A stretch of 64,000 nt of DNA from Kineosporiaceae bacterium. GTDB lineage: Bacteria > Actinomycetota > Actinomycetes > Actinomycetales > Kineosporiaceae. Under the pieces are notes generated by a model. It was not told where the DNA came from. It saw only the letters and a list, made by a program, of their open reading frames with translations, and made no database searches. Shown piece by piece: positions 1 through 8,249 of the stretch. The DNA is taken from the NCBI GenBank assembly GCA_016713225.1, contig JADJPO010000006.1, positions 124,001-188,000 on the forward strand. Direction: 5' to 3'. Within the stretch, counting starts at the first letter, position 1. Each line of letters begins with the position of its first letter. The position numbers and the translations under genes are program-made.

Positions 1-410
1 CTGTGTGGCGGGTGCTGAGTGACCTGGACGCCTGGCCCCAGTGGCTGCCCACGGTCGATCGGGTGGCCCGCGGCGCGGCCGGTGTCGGTCCGGGGCCGGA
101 CGCCGTGTACCGGGTCGAGCAGCCCGAGCTGCCGCCGACCGACTGGACCGTGACCGACTGGCAACCCGGGACGGCGTTCAGTTGGCGTTCGCGTCGCCCG
201 GGTGTGGTGAGCATCGCCGACCACGTGATCAGACCGCTGGACGACGGCGGCAGCGAGATCACGCTGCGGATGACCTTCGACGGTCCGCTCGCCTGGCTGG
301 CCCATCGGCTCTATCAGGGAATGACCCGCAGCTATCTGCAGACCGAGGCCGAGGCGCTGGCCACCCGGGCGGGTGCCGAGGCGGGTGCCGGGGCAGCGGA
401 CGCCGAGTGA
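1..410 (+). CDS. SRPBCC (START-like) family protein, 5' truncated by window edge
   Basis: The readable part begins VWRVLSDLDAWPQWLPTV, the helix/strand normally found about 15 residues into SRPBCC/polyketide-cyclase-like proteins, so the true start lies before base 1. The family forms a helix-grip fold with a hydrophobic ligand cavity; the ligand here cannot be inferred. Usual length is about 145-155 residues and 135 are present. The stop codon TGA overlaps the GTG start of the downstream TetR gene (GTGA), so the two are very probably co-transcribed and translationally coupled. The C-terminal residues are an Ala/Gly/Glu-rich tail. No catalytic assignment is possible. Confidence 0.85.
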   Translation, partial: VWRVLSDLDAWPQWLPTVDRVARGAAGVGPGPDAVYRVEQPELPPTDWTVTDWQPGTAFSWRSRRPGVVSIADHVIRPLDDGGSEITLRMTFDGPLAWLAHRLYQGMTRSYLQTEAEALATRAGAEAGAGAADAE

Positions 411-982
411 CCGACGTCCCCACTGCCTCACCTGGCCCGCGAGAGGCGTTGCTGGCCAAGGCGATTGCCTGGTTCGCGGAGCACGGAGTAGGCGACACCA
501 GCCTGCGCACCCTGGCCACCGCGCTGGGTACCAGCCATCGCATGCTGATCTACCACTTCGGTTCTCGCGAAGGCCTTCTGGGCGCAGTGGTCGAGGCCGT
601 CGAACGGGGCGAGCGGGCGGTGATGGCCGAGTTCCTCGCGGCCCATGCCGACCCGTACGAGGCCGGCGCGGCGTTCTGGACCCACGTCGCCGATCGCGCG
701 CAGATCTTCGCCCCGCTGTTCTTCGAGCTGTCCGGCACGGCGATGCAGGGCAAGCCCTATGCCGCCTCGCTGCGGCACTGGCTGGCCACCGGCTGGGTCG
801 ACGAGCTCGCCGACGGATTCCGGCGCAGTGGGGTCGGTGACGAGCAGGCCGTACGCCTGGCTCGGTTGTCCCTCGGGACGGCGCGTGGCCTGCTGTTCGA
901 GCTCGCCGCCACCGGTGACCGAGCCGCGGCCGACGCCGCGATGGCCGAGTTCACCGCCATGGTGCGGGCCACGTCCGGCTGA
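407..982 (+). CDS. TetR/AcrR family transcriptional regulator
   Basis: A 191-residue protein starting at a GTG that overlaps the upstream stop codon by 4 bases. The N-terminal helix-turn-helix is clear at about residues 25-55 (TSLRTLATALGTSHRMLIYHF, the last part being the usual YHHF-type recognition helix end). The C-terminal ligand-binding half has no recognisable specificity signature. Because it is coupled to an SRPBCC lipid/polyketide-binding-type protein, a shared hydrophobic effector is a reasonable guess but is inference. Length is typical of the family. Confidence 0.9.
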   Translation: MTDVPTASPGPREALLAKAIAWFAEHGVGDTSLRTLATALGTSHRMLIYHFGSREGLLGAVVEAVERGERAVMAEFLAAHADPYEAGAAFWTHVADRAQIFAPLFFELSGTAMQGKPYAASLRHWLATGWVDELADGFRRSGVGDEQAVRLARLSLGTARGLLFELAATGDRAAADAAMAEFTAMVRATSG

Positions 983-984
983 GC

Positions 985-1016
985 CCGCAGGTTTCCGCTG
1001 AGGCCACGGGTATCAG
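985..1016 (+). promoter_or_regulatory. Candidate sigma-B/sigma-F type promoter
   Basis: GGTT at 990-993, 14 nt, then GGGTAT at 1008-1013. This fits the GNNT-N14-16-GGGTAY pattern of actinobacterial stress sigma factors. It lies about 50 bases before the ATG of the membrane protein at 1061. Pattern match only. Confidence 0.4.
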
Positions 1017-1060
1017 TCGGGCAAACCAAGGCTCCCCTTACCAGATCCTCGGGGGGAACC

Positions 1061-1735
1061 ATGGATTCCATCAACGTGACCACGACTGCAGCCGTCGGCT
1101 CAGCCATGGTCGGCGCAGGTCTGTCCATCGTGGGGACGCTGGCGTACCTGCTCGGCATTCGCCGCGGGTCGACGACCCCTCATCGGGGGAGTTGGCTGGT
1201 CTGGAGCGCCGTTGCACTGATCGCCGCCTGCGCGCACGCGGCGGCCGGTGGTCGTTGGGGGCTGGTCGTCCTGGTGGTGCAGGCGGCGTCCACGGTGACC
1301 GTTCTGGGTGTTGCCGTGCGCGGCGGGGTGGGTGGGGTCGCGGCGGGCAACGTCGTGCTGCTGGGCGTCGCCGGAGTGGGGATCATCGGGTGGCAGCTGG
1401 TGGACGACCCTCTCGTGGCCACCTGTTGTGTCGCCCTCGCCGATGGGGCGGGCCTGGTGGCCATCACACCCAAGATCTGGCGTGAACCGGATTCCGAGAC
1501 CGGCACGACGTATGCCCTGGCCGCGCTGAGCGGCCTCTCGGCCGTGGTCTCGGTTCGCTCGCGGGACGTGGCACTGCTGTTGTTCCCGGCCTACTTCTGC
1601 CTGGGCAACGCGGCCATTGCGCTGCTCATCGGCTGCCGCAGACGGTGGCGGGGGCGCTCGCGAGTTCGTGACCTCGGCGTCGTGCCATCCGTCGGGGCCG
1701 TTCATGAACGGTGCCCCGTCACGGTTCAACCGTGA
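1061..1735 (+). CDS. Conserved actinobacterial integral membrane protein, SemiSWEET/PQ-loop-like
   Basis: 224 residues with six to seven hydrophobic segments. A WLVW motif and two Pro-rich turns (TTPHRGSWLVW near residue 40, ITPKIWREPDSET near 135) recall the proline turns of small PQ-loop/SemiSWEET-type membrane proteins. Transport function and substrate are not shown by the sequence. The ATG follows a GGGGGGAACC ribosome site. The gene may be driven by the GGGTAT promoter about 50 bases upstream. The last nine codons lie inside a perfect hairpin (1709-1745), so the Pro/Val-rich C-terminus is encoded by the terminator itself. Confidence 0.7.
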   Translation: MDSINVTTTAAVGSAMVGAGLSIVGTLAYLLGIRRGSTTPHRGSWLVWSAVALIAACAHAAAGGRWGLVVLVVQAASTVTVLGVAVRGGVGGVAAGNVVLLGVAGVGIIGWQLVDDPLVATCCVALADGAGLVAITPKIWREPDSETGTTYALAALSGLSAVVSVRSRDVALLLFPAYFCLGNAAIALLIGCRRRWRGRSRVRDLGVVPSVGAVHERCPVTVQP

Positions 1736-1745
1736 CGGGGCACCG
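1709..1745. terminator. Perfect bidirectional hairpin between convergent genes
   Basis: Left arm CGGTGCCCCGTCACGGTT (1709-1726), a one-base centre, right arm AACCGTGACGGGGCACCG (1728-1745): 18 of 18 bases pair. It sits between the + strand membrane protein and the - strand SGNH hydrolase, as expected for a shared terminator. There is no clear T-run, which is common in GC-rich actinomycetes. Confidence 0.8.
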
Positions 1746-1764
1746 CCGGGTGGACCGGGTCGAC

Positions 1765-2955
1765 TCAGCGCGCCGTGGTGGAGCTGGGTGAGACGATGCG
1801 CGTCACACTGACCTTCGCCCCTCGGTTGTCCTTGACCGTCAGGGTCACCCGCTTGGTGGTGCCGGACCTCACGGTGATGGTGAGCGTCTTGCCGGTGCCC
1901 AGGGTCGTGGTCCCCGACGTCCAGGTGTACGTGGCGATGGAACCGTCGAGGTCGGCCGAGGCCGAGGCGTCCAGCACCACGCGATTCGTCGTCCCGGCCT
2001 TGCGCTTGAAGGTGAAGGCGGCCTTCGGGGCGATGTTCGGTGCGATGGCGTAGCGGGTGAGGTAGGACGACATCCGCGTGGCCATCGCGGTGTAGCCGGC
2101 CGCGGTGGGGTGACCGGACTCCGCCGCCAGGCTCGACCCGGTGACGGCGATCGGGTTGACCTGTTCCGACGAGGTGCACAGCTCGTGACCGGACAGCGCG
2201 GTGAGCATCGAGATGTACTCCACCTGTGCCGCCTTGGCCCCGGCCGCGAGGGCCTTGTCCAGGTCGACGAGGTGGGCGCGCAGTTCGGCGAGTCGTTCGC
2301 TGGTCAGATCCGAGCACTCGGCGAGCGCGGCGGGGCTGGGGGCGGCGTAGATCTGGGGGTAGCCGACGACGATGAGCCGGGCCTTGGTGGCGCTCTTGAC
2401 CTGGGCGAAGACCCGGGCGAAGCGGCTGGGCAGCACATTGCGGGTCAGGGTGCGGGCGGCGCTGAGGGTCTCCGCGCACTGCTGACCGGTGCGGCAGGCC
2501 TTCATCACACTGCCCAGCCGGGCGTCGTTGGCGCCGATGGTCAGGGTGACCAGCGTCGGCTTGGGCGTCATGCTGCGCAGCTGGGCCAACTGGGCGGGCT
2601 CGCCGTTCGTGGCGGTCGTGGTGATGCTGGTGGTGTTGGCACCCCCGCAGGCGATGTGCCCCGCGATGGTCGAGGTGTGCCCGCCGTTGGTGGTCTCCAG
2701 CGAGAGCCCGCGGGTTGCGGCGAACACTCGGGGCCAGGCCAGGGCGGTGCGGTGGCACGAGCCCGAGGCGACGTCGAAGCCGGCCAGGCTGGTCGGGCCA
2801 CCCTCGCCGGCGGCGAAGGAGTCGCCCATGGCGACGTATTGGGTGGTCGCTGCGCCGGCGGTGGCGATGCCGAACGTGCCACTGGCAGCGAGTCCGGTCA
2901 GGCCGAGGGCCGTGGCAACCGGTAGGGACAGGCGCGAAAGGGTCGTGCGACGCAT
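1765..2955 (-). CDS. Secreted SGNH/GDSL hydrolase with C-terminal PKD-like domain
   Basis: 396 residues. The chosen ATG is preceded by GGCGGAG and begins MRRTTLSRLSLPVATALGL, a signal peptide ending AGAA near residue 35. The SGNH blocks are visible: GDSFAAGEGG (catalytic Ser, about residue 44), the GGANTT oxyanion Gly, IGANDA (Asn) and SGHPTAAGY (catalytic His, about residue 285). After about residue 305 comes a PKD/immunoglobulin-like segment (LDASASADLDGSIATYTW). The protein therefore acts outside the cell as an esterase or lipase; the substrate is unknown. An upstream in-frame extension to 3108 lacks signal-peptide sense and was rejected. Confidence 0.9.
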   Translation of the reverse strand: MRRTTLSRLSLPVATALGLTGLAASGTFGIATAGAATTQYVAMGDSFAAGEGGPTSLAGFDVASGSCHRTALAWPRVFAATRGLSLETTNGGHTSTIAGHIACGGANTTSITTTATNGEPAQLAQLRSMTPKPTLVTLTIGANDARLGSVMKACRTGQQCAETLSAARTLTRNVLPSRFARVFAQVKSATKARLIVVGYPQIYAAPSPAALAECSDLTSERLAELRAHLVDLDKALAAGAKAAQVEYISMLTALSGHELCTSSEQVNPIAVTGSSLAAESGHPTAAGYTAMATRMSSYLTRYAIAPNIAPKAAFTFKRKAGTTNRVVLDASASADLDGSIATYTWTSGTTTLGTGKTLTITVRSGTTKRVTLTVKDNRGAKVSVTRIVSPSSTTAR

Positions 2956-3162
2956 GAGGATGACTCCGCCAATCGGTAGTCCGATGACAACGGTCGGGCT
3001 GGTTCCGTCAGTACCCGGCGCACGGTGTCGTGGCCGCCGATGCGCGCCCGTCGGGCGGCATCGTGAGTCCTTTCCTAGCACAATTGTCGACCCTGGGTAA
3101 CATTTCAATCACGATGAGTAGTCATCTTGTGGTGTTCCGAGCAGAATGTGTGGGGAATCCGA

Positions 3163-3825
3163 TCAGGCCAGGCGAGCGGCCGTGGACGCCGTCCCGAGCC
3201 ACGAATGGGGGTTGCCCTCCCAGCACCAGCCGAGCTTGGGAGCCCTGCCGGAGATCCAGAGCGCAGGTACGCGCTTGGCGTTGCCCGGGTCTTCCCGGCG
3301 GGAGCCCGCCAGGGAGAAGCCGTGGTTGGGCTGGAGCAGGGCCGGCGCCACGACCTGGACGGCGAGCCCCTCGCTGATCGTGAGCGGACTGCGACCGCGG
3401 GAGAGCAGGGTCGCCACCGCCTCTCGCGGTGCCTCTCCTCGGAACTCGTCGCCCCGGTCGACACCGACAAGGGCGTAGAGGTCGGCCGGCGGCTCGGCGC
3501 CCGGGATCGGGCGGTACGGGGTGAGTCCGGCCTCGCCGTGGTTGCGGTCGAGGATTCCGGGCGTCGTGCGACCCGGCAGGTGCACGGTCTGCAGCATCGC
3601 CTCGGCGGGCGCGGTGCCGACCACCAGGGCGAAGGGCAGATGACCGGCTCGCTCGGGTGCCCCAGGCAGGGTGCACCACGACTCGATCGCCGACCACACG
3701 GCGTCCAGTGCGGTTCGGAACCGTTGCGGGGTCAACCCGGCCAGGCGCGGATACCCCTGTTCCAGCAACAGATCTCGTTGCCGCGAGAACTCCACCGTGA
3801 GGTCGGGTCGGGTCTCGAGTGTCAT
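3163..3825 (-). CDS. DUF5701 family protein
   Basis: 220 residues matching the remembered DUF5701 pattern of actinobacteria: VDRGDEF near the middle, then RGRSPLTISEGLAVQ and a C-terminal PALWISGRAPKLGWCWEGN block followed by SWLG. No catalytic motif is recognised and the family has no assigned function. The start overlaps by 7 bases an upstream extension of the divergent prephenate dehydratase frame, but the real start of that gene is at 3936, leaving a normal divergent spacer of 110 bases. Confidence 0.8.
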   Translation of the reverse strand: MTLETRPDLTVEFSRQRDLLLEQGYPRLAGLTPQRFRTALDAVWSAIESWCTLPGAPERAGHLPFALVVGTAPAEAMLQTVHLPGRTTPGILDRNHGEAGLTPYRPIPGAEPPADLYALVGVDRGDEFRGEAPREAVATLLSRGRSPLTISEGLAVQVVAPALLQPNHGFSLAGSRREDPGNAKRVPALWISGRAPKLGWCWEGNPHSWLGTASTAARLA

Positions 3826-3921
3826 GTCGTCTCCTCACGCGCCGACGCGGCCGCCAGAGCGCGCACCGCGCGAGCGCCGCCTGGGCAACGTCGTCCGAAC
3901 CCGTGGCTGTTCCCTGCCGCG

Positions 3922-3927
3922 TACCCT
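3922..3927 (+). promoter_or_regulatory. -10 box of leaderless promoter (TACCCT)
   Basis: TACCCT ends 8 bases before the GTG start of the prephenate dehydratase gene and no ribosome site is present. This is the pattern of a leaderless actinobacterial transcript. Confidence 0.55.
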
Positions 3928-3935
3928 GGATTCTC

Positions 3936-4853
3936 GTGACCGAACCGACCACCGGGCCCCTGAGCCTCGACCGCACTCGCGTCGCCTATCAGGGCGAGCC
4001 GGGCGCCAACTCCGACGCCGCTGTCCGCGAGGTCTTCCCGCAGTTCGCCCCGCTGCCCTGCCCGACCTTCGACGACGCCTTCGAGGCGGTCACCACGGGC
4101 CTGGCCGAGTTCGGCATGATCCCGATCGAGAACTCGATCGCCGGCCGGGTGGCCGACATTCATCACCTGCTGCCCGAGTCGGGGCTCTTCATCATCGGCG
4201 AGCACTTCGTGCCGATCCACTTCCAGCTCATGGTGGTGCCGGGCACCCGGCTCGAGGACATCCGCCACGTGCGCAGCCACATCCACGGCCTGGCGCAGTG
4301 CCGCAAGATCGTGCGGCAGTACGGCTGGACGGCGCACGTCGCCGACGACACCGCCGGTGCGGCGCGCGAGGTGGCCGAGCTGGGCGATCCGAGCATCGCC
4401 GCGCTCTCGCCACGCCTGGCGGCCTCGTTGTACGGGCTCGACATCCTGGCCGAGAACGTCGAGGACGAGCACCGCAACACCACCCGGTTCCTGGTGCTGG
4501 CGCGTGAGCCGCGCGACTACCCGGCCGGCGACGGGCCGATGATCACCACCTTCGTGTTCCGGGTGCGCAACGTGCCGGCCGCGCTCTACAAGGCGATGGG
4601 CGGCTTCGCCACCAACGGGGTCAACATGACCAAGCTGGAGAGCTACCAGCTCGGCGGCACCTTCTTCGCCACGCAGTTCTACTCCGACGTCGAGGGGCAC
4701 CCGAAGGATCCGTCGCTGGCGCTGGCCCTCGAGGAGCTGGGCTTCTTCTCCGTCGAGACCCGGATCCTGGGGACCTACCCCGCCAGCCCGTTCCGGGCGC
4801 AGATCGCCGAACCCGCGGAGAACCGAACGCTGCGGCCGCAAACGCCCCGCTGA
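3936..4853 (+). CDS. pheA: Prephenate dehydratase
   Basis: 305 residues. It converts prephenate to phenylpyruvate in phenylalanine synthesis, in the cytoplasm. The catalytic domain opens with VAYQGEPGANSDAAV, contains IPIENSIAGRV, and carries the NTTRF motif with the catalytic Thr near residue 180. The regulatory ACT domain begins near residue 203 (TTFVFRVRNVPAALYKAMG) and has ESYQLGG where most family members have ESRP, so the phenylalanine feedback site is somewhat altered. The GTG start was chosen because the conserved domain begins right after it and a TACCCT -10 box lies 8 bases upstream. No shikimate-pathway neighbours are present. Confidence 0.95.
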   Translation: MTEPTTGPLSLDRTRVAYQGEPGANSDAAVREVFPQFAPLPCPTFDDAFEAVTTGLAEFGMIPIENSIAGRVADIHHLLPESGLFIIGEHFVPIHFQLMVVPGTRLEDIRHVRSHIHGLAQCRKIVRQYGWTAHVADDTAGAAREVAELGDPSIAALSPRLAASLYGLDILAENVEDEHRNTTRFLVLAREPRDYPAGDGPMITTFVFRVRNVPAALYKAMGGFATNGVNMTKLESYQLGGTFFATQFYSDVEGHPKDPSLALALEELGFFSVETRILGTYPASPFRAQIAEPAENRTLRPQTPR

Positions 4854-5060
4854 GACCGTCCTTCCGTGATCATGCAATTCGTGCACACTCGAATGTCGAT
4901 GGCGCTCTCTAGGCGTCTCTGGACTGAGTGCTAGACAGCGCGAGACGAGGCGATCGACGCCGAGTCCGACCGTGATACCGGGTCGTCTCTGACGTCCTCT
5001 ACACCTTTATTGCCAATCACCAAGAGATCGGTAGAGAACGCTGGCTGCCGCCAGTCCCCG

Positions 5061-5417
5061 TCAGCCGAAGCTGCGTCGGACGAGGTCGAGCGCCTCGGTC
5101 TGCCCGATCCCCAGCGCTCGCAGCCGGACGACGAAGTCGACCGCGGCGCGCCGTGCCTCCTGGTGCACCTGGTCGCCGGAGACGAAGGTGCCCGAGCGGC
5201 CGCGGGTGTCGAGCAGGCCCGACTGCTCCAGCTCGCGATAGGCGCGGGCCACGGTGTTCGGTGCCAAGCCGAGGTCGGCGGCCAATCGGCGCACGGTCGG
5301 CAGCTGATCCCCCGCACGCAGCGTCCCGTTGTCGACCATCGCCGCGATGCGCGCCTTCAGCTGCTCGAACGGCGGCTGCGCGGCGTCCGGGTCGAGGTGG
5401 ATGACGAGGTCGCTCAT
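5061..5417 (-). CDS. GntR family regulator, YtrA-type
   Basis: 118 residues with an ATG start. The winged helix-turn-helix spans residues 10-75 (PFEQLKARIAAMVDNGTLRAGDQLPTVRRLA in part, then PNTVARAYRELEQSGLLDTRGRSGTFV). After it there are only about 40 residues, which marks the short YtrA subgroup that usually represses a linked ABC transporter. No transporter gene is adjacent here, so the target is unknown. The 164-base spacer before the AAA ATPase gene is divergent and could hold a shared operator. Confidence 0.9.
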   Translation of the reverse strand: MSDLVIHLDPDAAQPPFEQLKARIAAMVDNGTLRAGDQLPTVRRLAADLGLAPNTVARAYRELEQSGLLDTRGRSGTFVSGDQVHQEARRAAVDFVVRLRALGIGQTEALDLVRRSFG

Positions 5418-5569
5418 ACTGCATCCTCGGCTGCGACCTGCTGTGGTCACAACCTGCGGCGCATCGGCGAGGTCGGCCGAGGCCGTGGGGACGGAACCGG
5501 CGAACCGGGACAAGCTGCGACACGCTCGCGTCGTATGGCTCAATCTCGGGTTCTCGCTAGACGCCCGGA

Positions 5570-5575
5570 TACCGT
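5570..5575 (+). promoter_or_regulatory. -10 box of leaderless promoter (TACCGT)
   Basis: TACCGT ends 6 bases before the ATG of the AAA ATPase gene; no ribosome site lies between. The same spacing recurs before many genes in this window. Confidence 0.55.
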
Positions 5576-5581
5576 TTCAGA

Positions 5582-6787
5582 ATGGACCCGGTTCGCAATC
5601 CCTATGCCCCCGGAGCAGGCCAGCGCCCGCCCGAGCTCGCCGGTCGCGACACCGAGCTGGCCACCTTCGACGTCGTCCTCGAGCGGGTCGCCAAACGCCG
5701 TCCCGAGCGCAGCGTCGTCCTGACCGGGTTGCGCGGCGTCGGCAAGACCGTGCTGCTCAACACCTTGCGCTCGGCTGCCGTGCGGCGGGGCTGGGGCACC
5801 GGTAAGCTCGAGGCCCGCCCCGAGCAGTCGTTGCGCCGTCCGCTGGCCGCTGCGCTGCACCTGGCGGTGCGTGAACTCGCGGCGCCCGCCTCCGAGGCCG
5901 AGCACGTGCTCGGCGTCCTGAAGTCCTTCGCGCTGCGCGACAACGCCCCCACCGCCAAGTTGCGCGACCGCTGGCAACCCGGCATCGACGTCGCCACCGT
6001 GCCCGGCCGCGCCGACTCCGGCGACATCGAGATCGACCTGGTCGAACTGTTGGTGGACGTCGGTGGCCTGGCCGGCGACGTCGGGCGCGGCGTCGCGGTG
6101 TTCATCGACGAGATGCAGGATCTGGCGCCGGACGATGTGTCCGCATTGTGCGCGGCCGCGCACGAGATCAGCCAGACCGGCCTGCCCTTCGTCGTGGTCG
6201 GTGCCGGGCTACCGCACCTGCCGGCGGTGCTCTCGGCCAGTAAGTCCTACAGCGAGAGGCTGTTCCGCTACGCCCGCATCGACCGGCTGGACCGGGCGGC
6301 GGCCGACCGCGCGCTCAGTGCCCCGGCCAAGGAGGAGGATGCCGAGTTCACCGCCGAGGCCCTCGAGGCGATGTACGAGGCCACGGCCGGCTATCCCTAC
6401 TTCGTGCAGGCCTACGGCAAGACCGCCTGGGACGTCGCCCCGCGCAGTCCGATCACGGCGGACGACGTCCGCGTGGCCGCCCCCGAGGCCGAGGCCGAGT
6501 TGGCCGTCGGCTTCTTCGGGTCACGCTTCGAGCGGGCCACCCCCGCCGAACGCGAGTACCTGCGGGCGATGGCCGATGCCATGGACGCCGACGGTGGCGC
6601 GACGGACGACCCGGACGCCACGGCCTCGACGGCGGAGGTCGCCAAGGTGCTCGGCCGCCGTGCGCAGTCGCTGTCGCCGGCCCGAGATGCCTTGATCAAG
6701 AAGGGCTTGGTCTACAGCGGCGAGCGGGGCCGGATCGCCTTCACCGTTCCGCACTTCGGCCGCTACCTGCGTCGCCACGGCGACTGA
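5582..6787 (+). CDS. AAA-family ATP-binding protein (AAA_16/Orc-like)
   Basis: 401 residues. Walker A GLRGVGKT is at about residues 49-56 and Walker B VAVFIDEMQD at about 173-182. The C-terminal third is winged-helix-like (AEVAKVLGRRAQSLSPARDAL, then IAFTVPHFGRYL). This architecture is common to single-gene actinobacterial ATPases annotated only as ATP-binding proteins; the role is not known. It starts at an ATG 6 bases after a TACCGT box, so the message is probably leaderless. The gene stands alone. Confidence 0.85.
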   Translation: MDPVRNPYAPGAGQRPPELAGRDTELATFDVVLERVAKRRPERSVVLTGLRGVGKTVLLNTLRSAAVRRGWGTGKLEARPEQSLRRPLAAALHLAVRELAAPASEAEHVLGVLKSFALRDNAPTAKLRDRWQPGIDVATVPGRADSGDIEIDLVELLVDVGGLAGDVGRGVAVFIDEMQDLAPDDVSALCAAAHEISQTGLPFVVVGAGLPHLPAVLSASKSYSERLFRYARIDRLDRAAADRALSAPAKEEDAEFTAEALEAMYEATAGYPYFVQAYGKTAWDVAPRSPITADDVRVAAPEAEAELAVGFFGSRFERATPAEREYLRAMADAMDADGGATDDPDATASTAEVAKVLGRRAQSLSPARDALIKKGLVYSGERGRIAFTVPHFGRYLRRHGD

Positions 6788-6819
6788 GGCGCTGTCGAGC
6801 ATCGTCGCCCGTGATGATG

Positions 6820-6895
6820 CGCACCAGATTCGTCAGAACTCGGCCTGGAGTGCGAGGAACCGCCTCTCGACGCAGGTTTCGACGAATCTGGTGCG
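6820..6895. repeat. Long inverted repeat, 15-bp arms with 46-nt loop
   Basis: Left arm CGCACCAGATTCGTC (6820-6834) and exact reverse complement GACGAATCTGGTGCG (6881-6895). The inner flanks are also partly complementary. It follows the ATPase stop codon at 6787 and precedes the next start at 6943. It could be a terminator or a transcribed structural element. Confidence 0.75.
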
Positions 6896-6942
6896 ATACA
6901 TCTCCCGCGCGTCGCTGCCGGTGCCGCGCACGCCGATCGAGC

Positions 6943-7542
6943 ATGATCGCCCAGGTGATGGCGGCCGGACACCGAGCGCTCGGGGCGGTGTTCGGGCTCG
7001 GCTACGGCACAGCCATGGGCCTTCCGGTCGTGGGGGCGCTGGGCTGCGGTGTCCTGGCCACGGTCACGGCTGCGGGCCGGCTCTCACCGGACGTCGACCT
7101 GCAGCGGGGCTGGCGGCTGGCCGACCGCTGGACCCCCGACGAACTGTTGGGCCGTCATGGCCCGATGCAACACCGCGGCCTGACCCACTGGTGGGGCCTG
7201 GCCCTCGTCGTCACCGGGCTGTGGTGGGTGGCGGTGCTGCCGCTCGCCGACAGCGGGCGCGGCGCCCTGCTCGCTCATGGCGCCGGGGCGCTGCTGGCCG
7301 GGTGGTGCTCTCACCTGGGTGCCGACCTGCTGTTCGGCAAGGCCGACCGCCGCAGCGGGCGCGGCCCGGGGATCCCGCTGCTGCCGTGGTGGGGACACGT
7401 CGGGCTGTCGCTGAACGTCGGTGGCGTGCTGGAACGGCTGGTGAGCGTGGCGCTGTGGGTGGTGGCCGCCGGTCAGGTGTTGGACCTGGTCGGCTTGCTC
7501 GACCGAGTGCTGGCGGCCGGCCGCACCGTCGCCGGCCGCTGA
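6943..7542 (+). CDS. Membrane-bound metal-dependent hydrolase, DUF457/YdjM-like
   Basis: 199 residues with several membrane segments. The family signatures are an early HRALGAV histidine (residue 10), SPDVDLQRGW near residue 48 and HRGLTHWW near residue 77; these His/Asp residues are proposed metal ligands in the YdjM/LexA-binding membrane hydrolase family. Substrate unknown. I chose the ATG at 6943; a longer frame from 6811 would run through the inverted repeat at 6820-6895 and has an Arg-rich, non-family N-terminus. An ATG at 6958 is also possible. Confidence 0.75.
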   Translation: MIAQVMAAGHRALGAVFGLGYGTAMGLPVVGALGCGVLATVTAAGRLSPDVDLQRGWRLADRWTPDELLGRHGPMQHRGLTHWWGLALVVTGLWWVAVLPLADSGRGALLAHGAGALLAGWCSHLGADLLFGKADRRSGRGPGIPLLPWWGHVGLSLNVGGVLERLVSVALWVVAAGQVLDLVGLLDRVLAAGRTVAGR

Positions 7543-7582
7543 CCGGCCCTTGCGTAGACCAGCAGCTGCAGCACGGTGAACC

Positions 7583-7600
7583 CGGCGAGCACGCTCGCCG
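7583..7600 (+). terminator. Short GC hairpin after the DUF457 gene
   Basis: CGGCGAG (7583-7589), CACG loop, CTCGCCG (7594-7600). Seven perfect base pairs 40 bases past the stop codon, without a T-run. Confidence 0.4.
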
Positions 7601-7685
7601 AAACCCCGTAGCGATGGGCCGCTGGGCGGGTCCGTCCGAGCGGCTCGGCCCGGTGCGCCCGGCCGGTGTGCGGCAGGATCGGGGC

Positions 7686-8216
7686 ATGGACGACGACTCG
7701 ATCATCCGGCCGCTGCACCCGGACGACGCCCCCCGCCTGGCCGAGCTGCTCACCCGGAGCCGCGCGTTCATGGCACCGTTCGAGCCGGAGCGGGAGGAGG
7801 ACTGGTTCACCGTGGCGGGCCAGGCGCTGGCCGTCGAGCGCTCGTTGGCTCAGCAGGAGGCCGGTCAGGTGGTGGCGAGCGCGATCCTGTCCGAGACCGG
7901 CGAGGTGGCCGGTCGGATCAACCTGAACAACATCGTGCGGGGGGCGTTCCAATCCTGCTCGATGGGGTATTGGCTCGACGAGGGCCACACCGGGCGAGGG
8001 CTGGCGAGTCGGGCCGTGGCGGCCATGGTGCGGATCGCCTTCGTCGACCTCGGTCTCCATCGGGTCGAGGCCGGGACGCTGGTGCACAACACGGCATCGC
8101 AGAAAGTGTTGCTGAGCAACGACTTCCAGCAGTTTGCGCTGGCCCCCAGTTACCTGCGCATCGCGGGACGATGGCAGGATCACCTTCTGTTCCAACGGAT
8201 CTCGCCGATCGACTGA
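7686..8216 (+). CDS. GNAT N-acetyltransferase, RimJ/RimL type
   Basis: 176 residues starting at the ATG in GGGGCATGG. It opens with RPLHPDDAPRLAELL and contains the RimL-like block CSMGYWLDEGHTGRGLASRA, where the GRGLAS turn binds the acetyl-CoA pyrophosphate, then HRVEAGTLVHNTASQKVLL. Family members acetylate the N-termini of ribosomal or other proteins; the true substrate is not evident. It ends 33 bases before the trmL start and probably shares its message. Confidence 0.9.
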   Translation: MDDDSIIRPLHPDDAPRLAELLTRSRAFMAPFEPEREEDWFTVAGQALAVERSLAQQEAGQVVASAILSETGEVAGRINLNNIVRGAFQSCSMGYWLDEGHTGRGLASRAVAAMVRIAFVDLGLHRVEAGTLVHNTASQKVLLSNDFQQFALAPSYLRIAGRWQDHLLFQRISPID

Positions 8217-8249
8217 GCCGGCCACGCACCACGAATCGGGAGGTGAGCG

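Noticed and set aside
1100..2758. 552-codon minus-strand frame across the SGNH and membrane protein genes
   Set aside because: Runs through the 1709-1745 terminator, has a His/Arg/Pro-rich shadow composition and conflicts with two well supported genes.
6811..6942. N-terminal extension of the DUF457 protein from ATG 6811
   Set aside because: It would translate the inverted repeat and give an Arg-rich leader unlike the family; ATG 6943 fits better.
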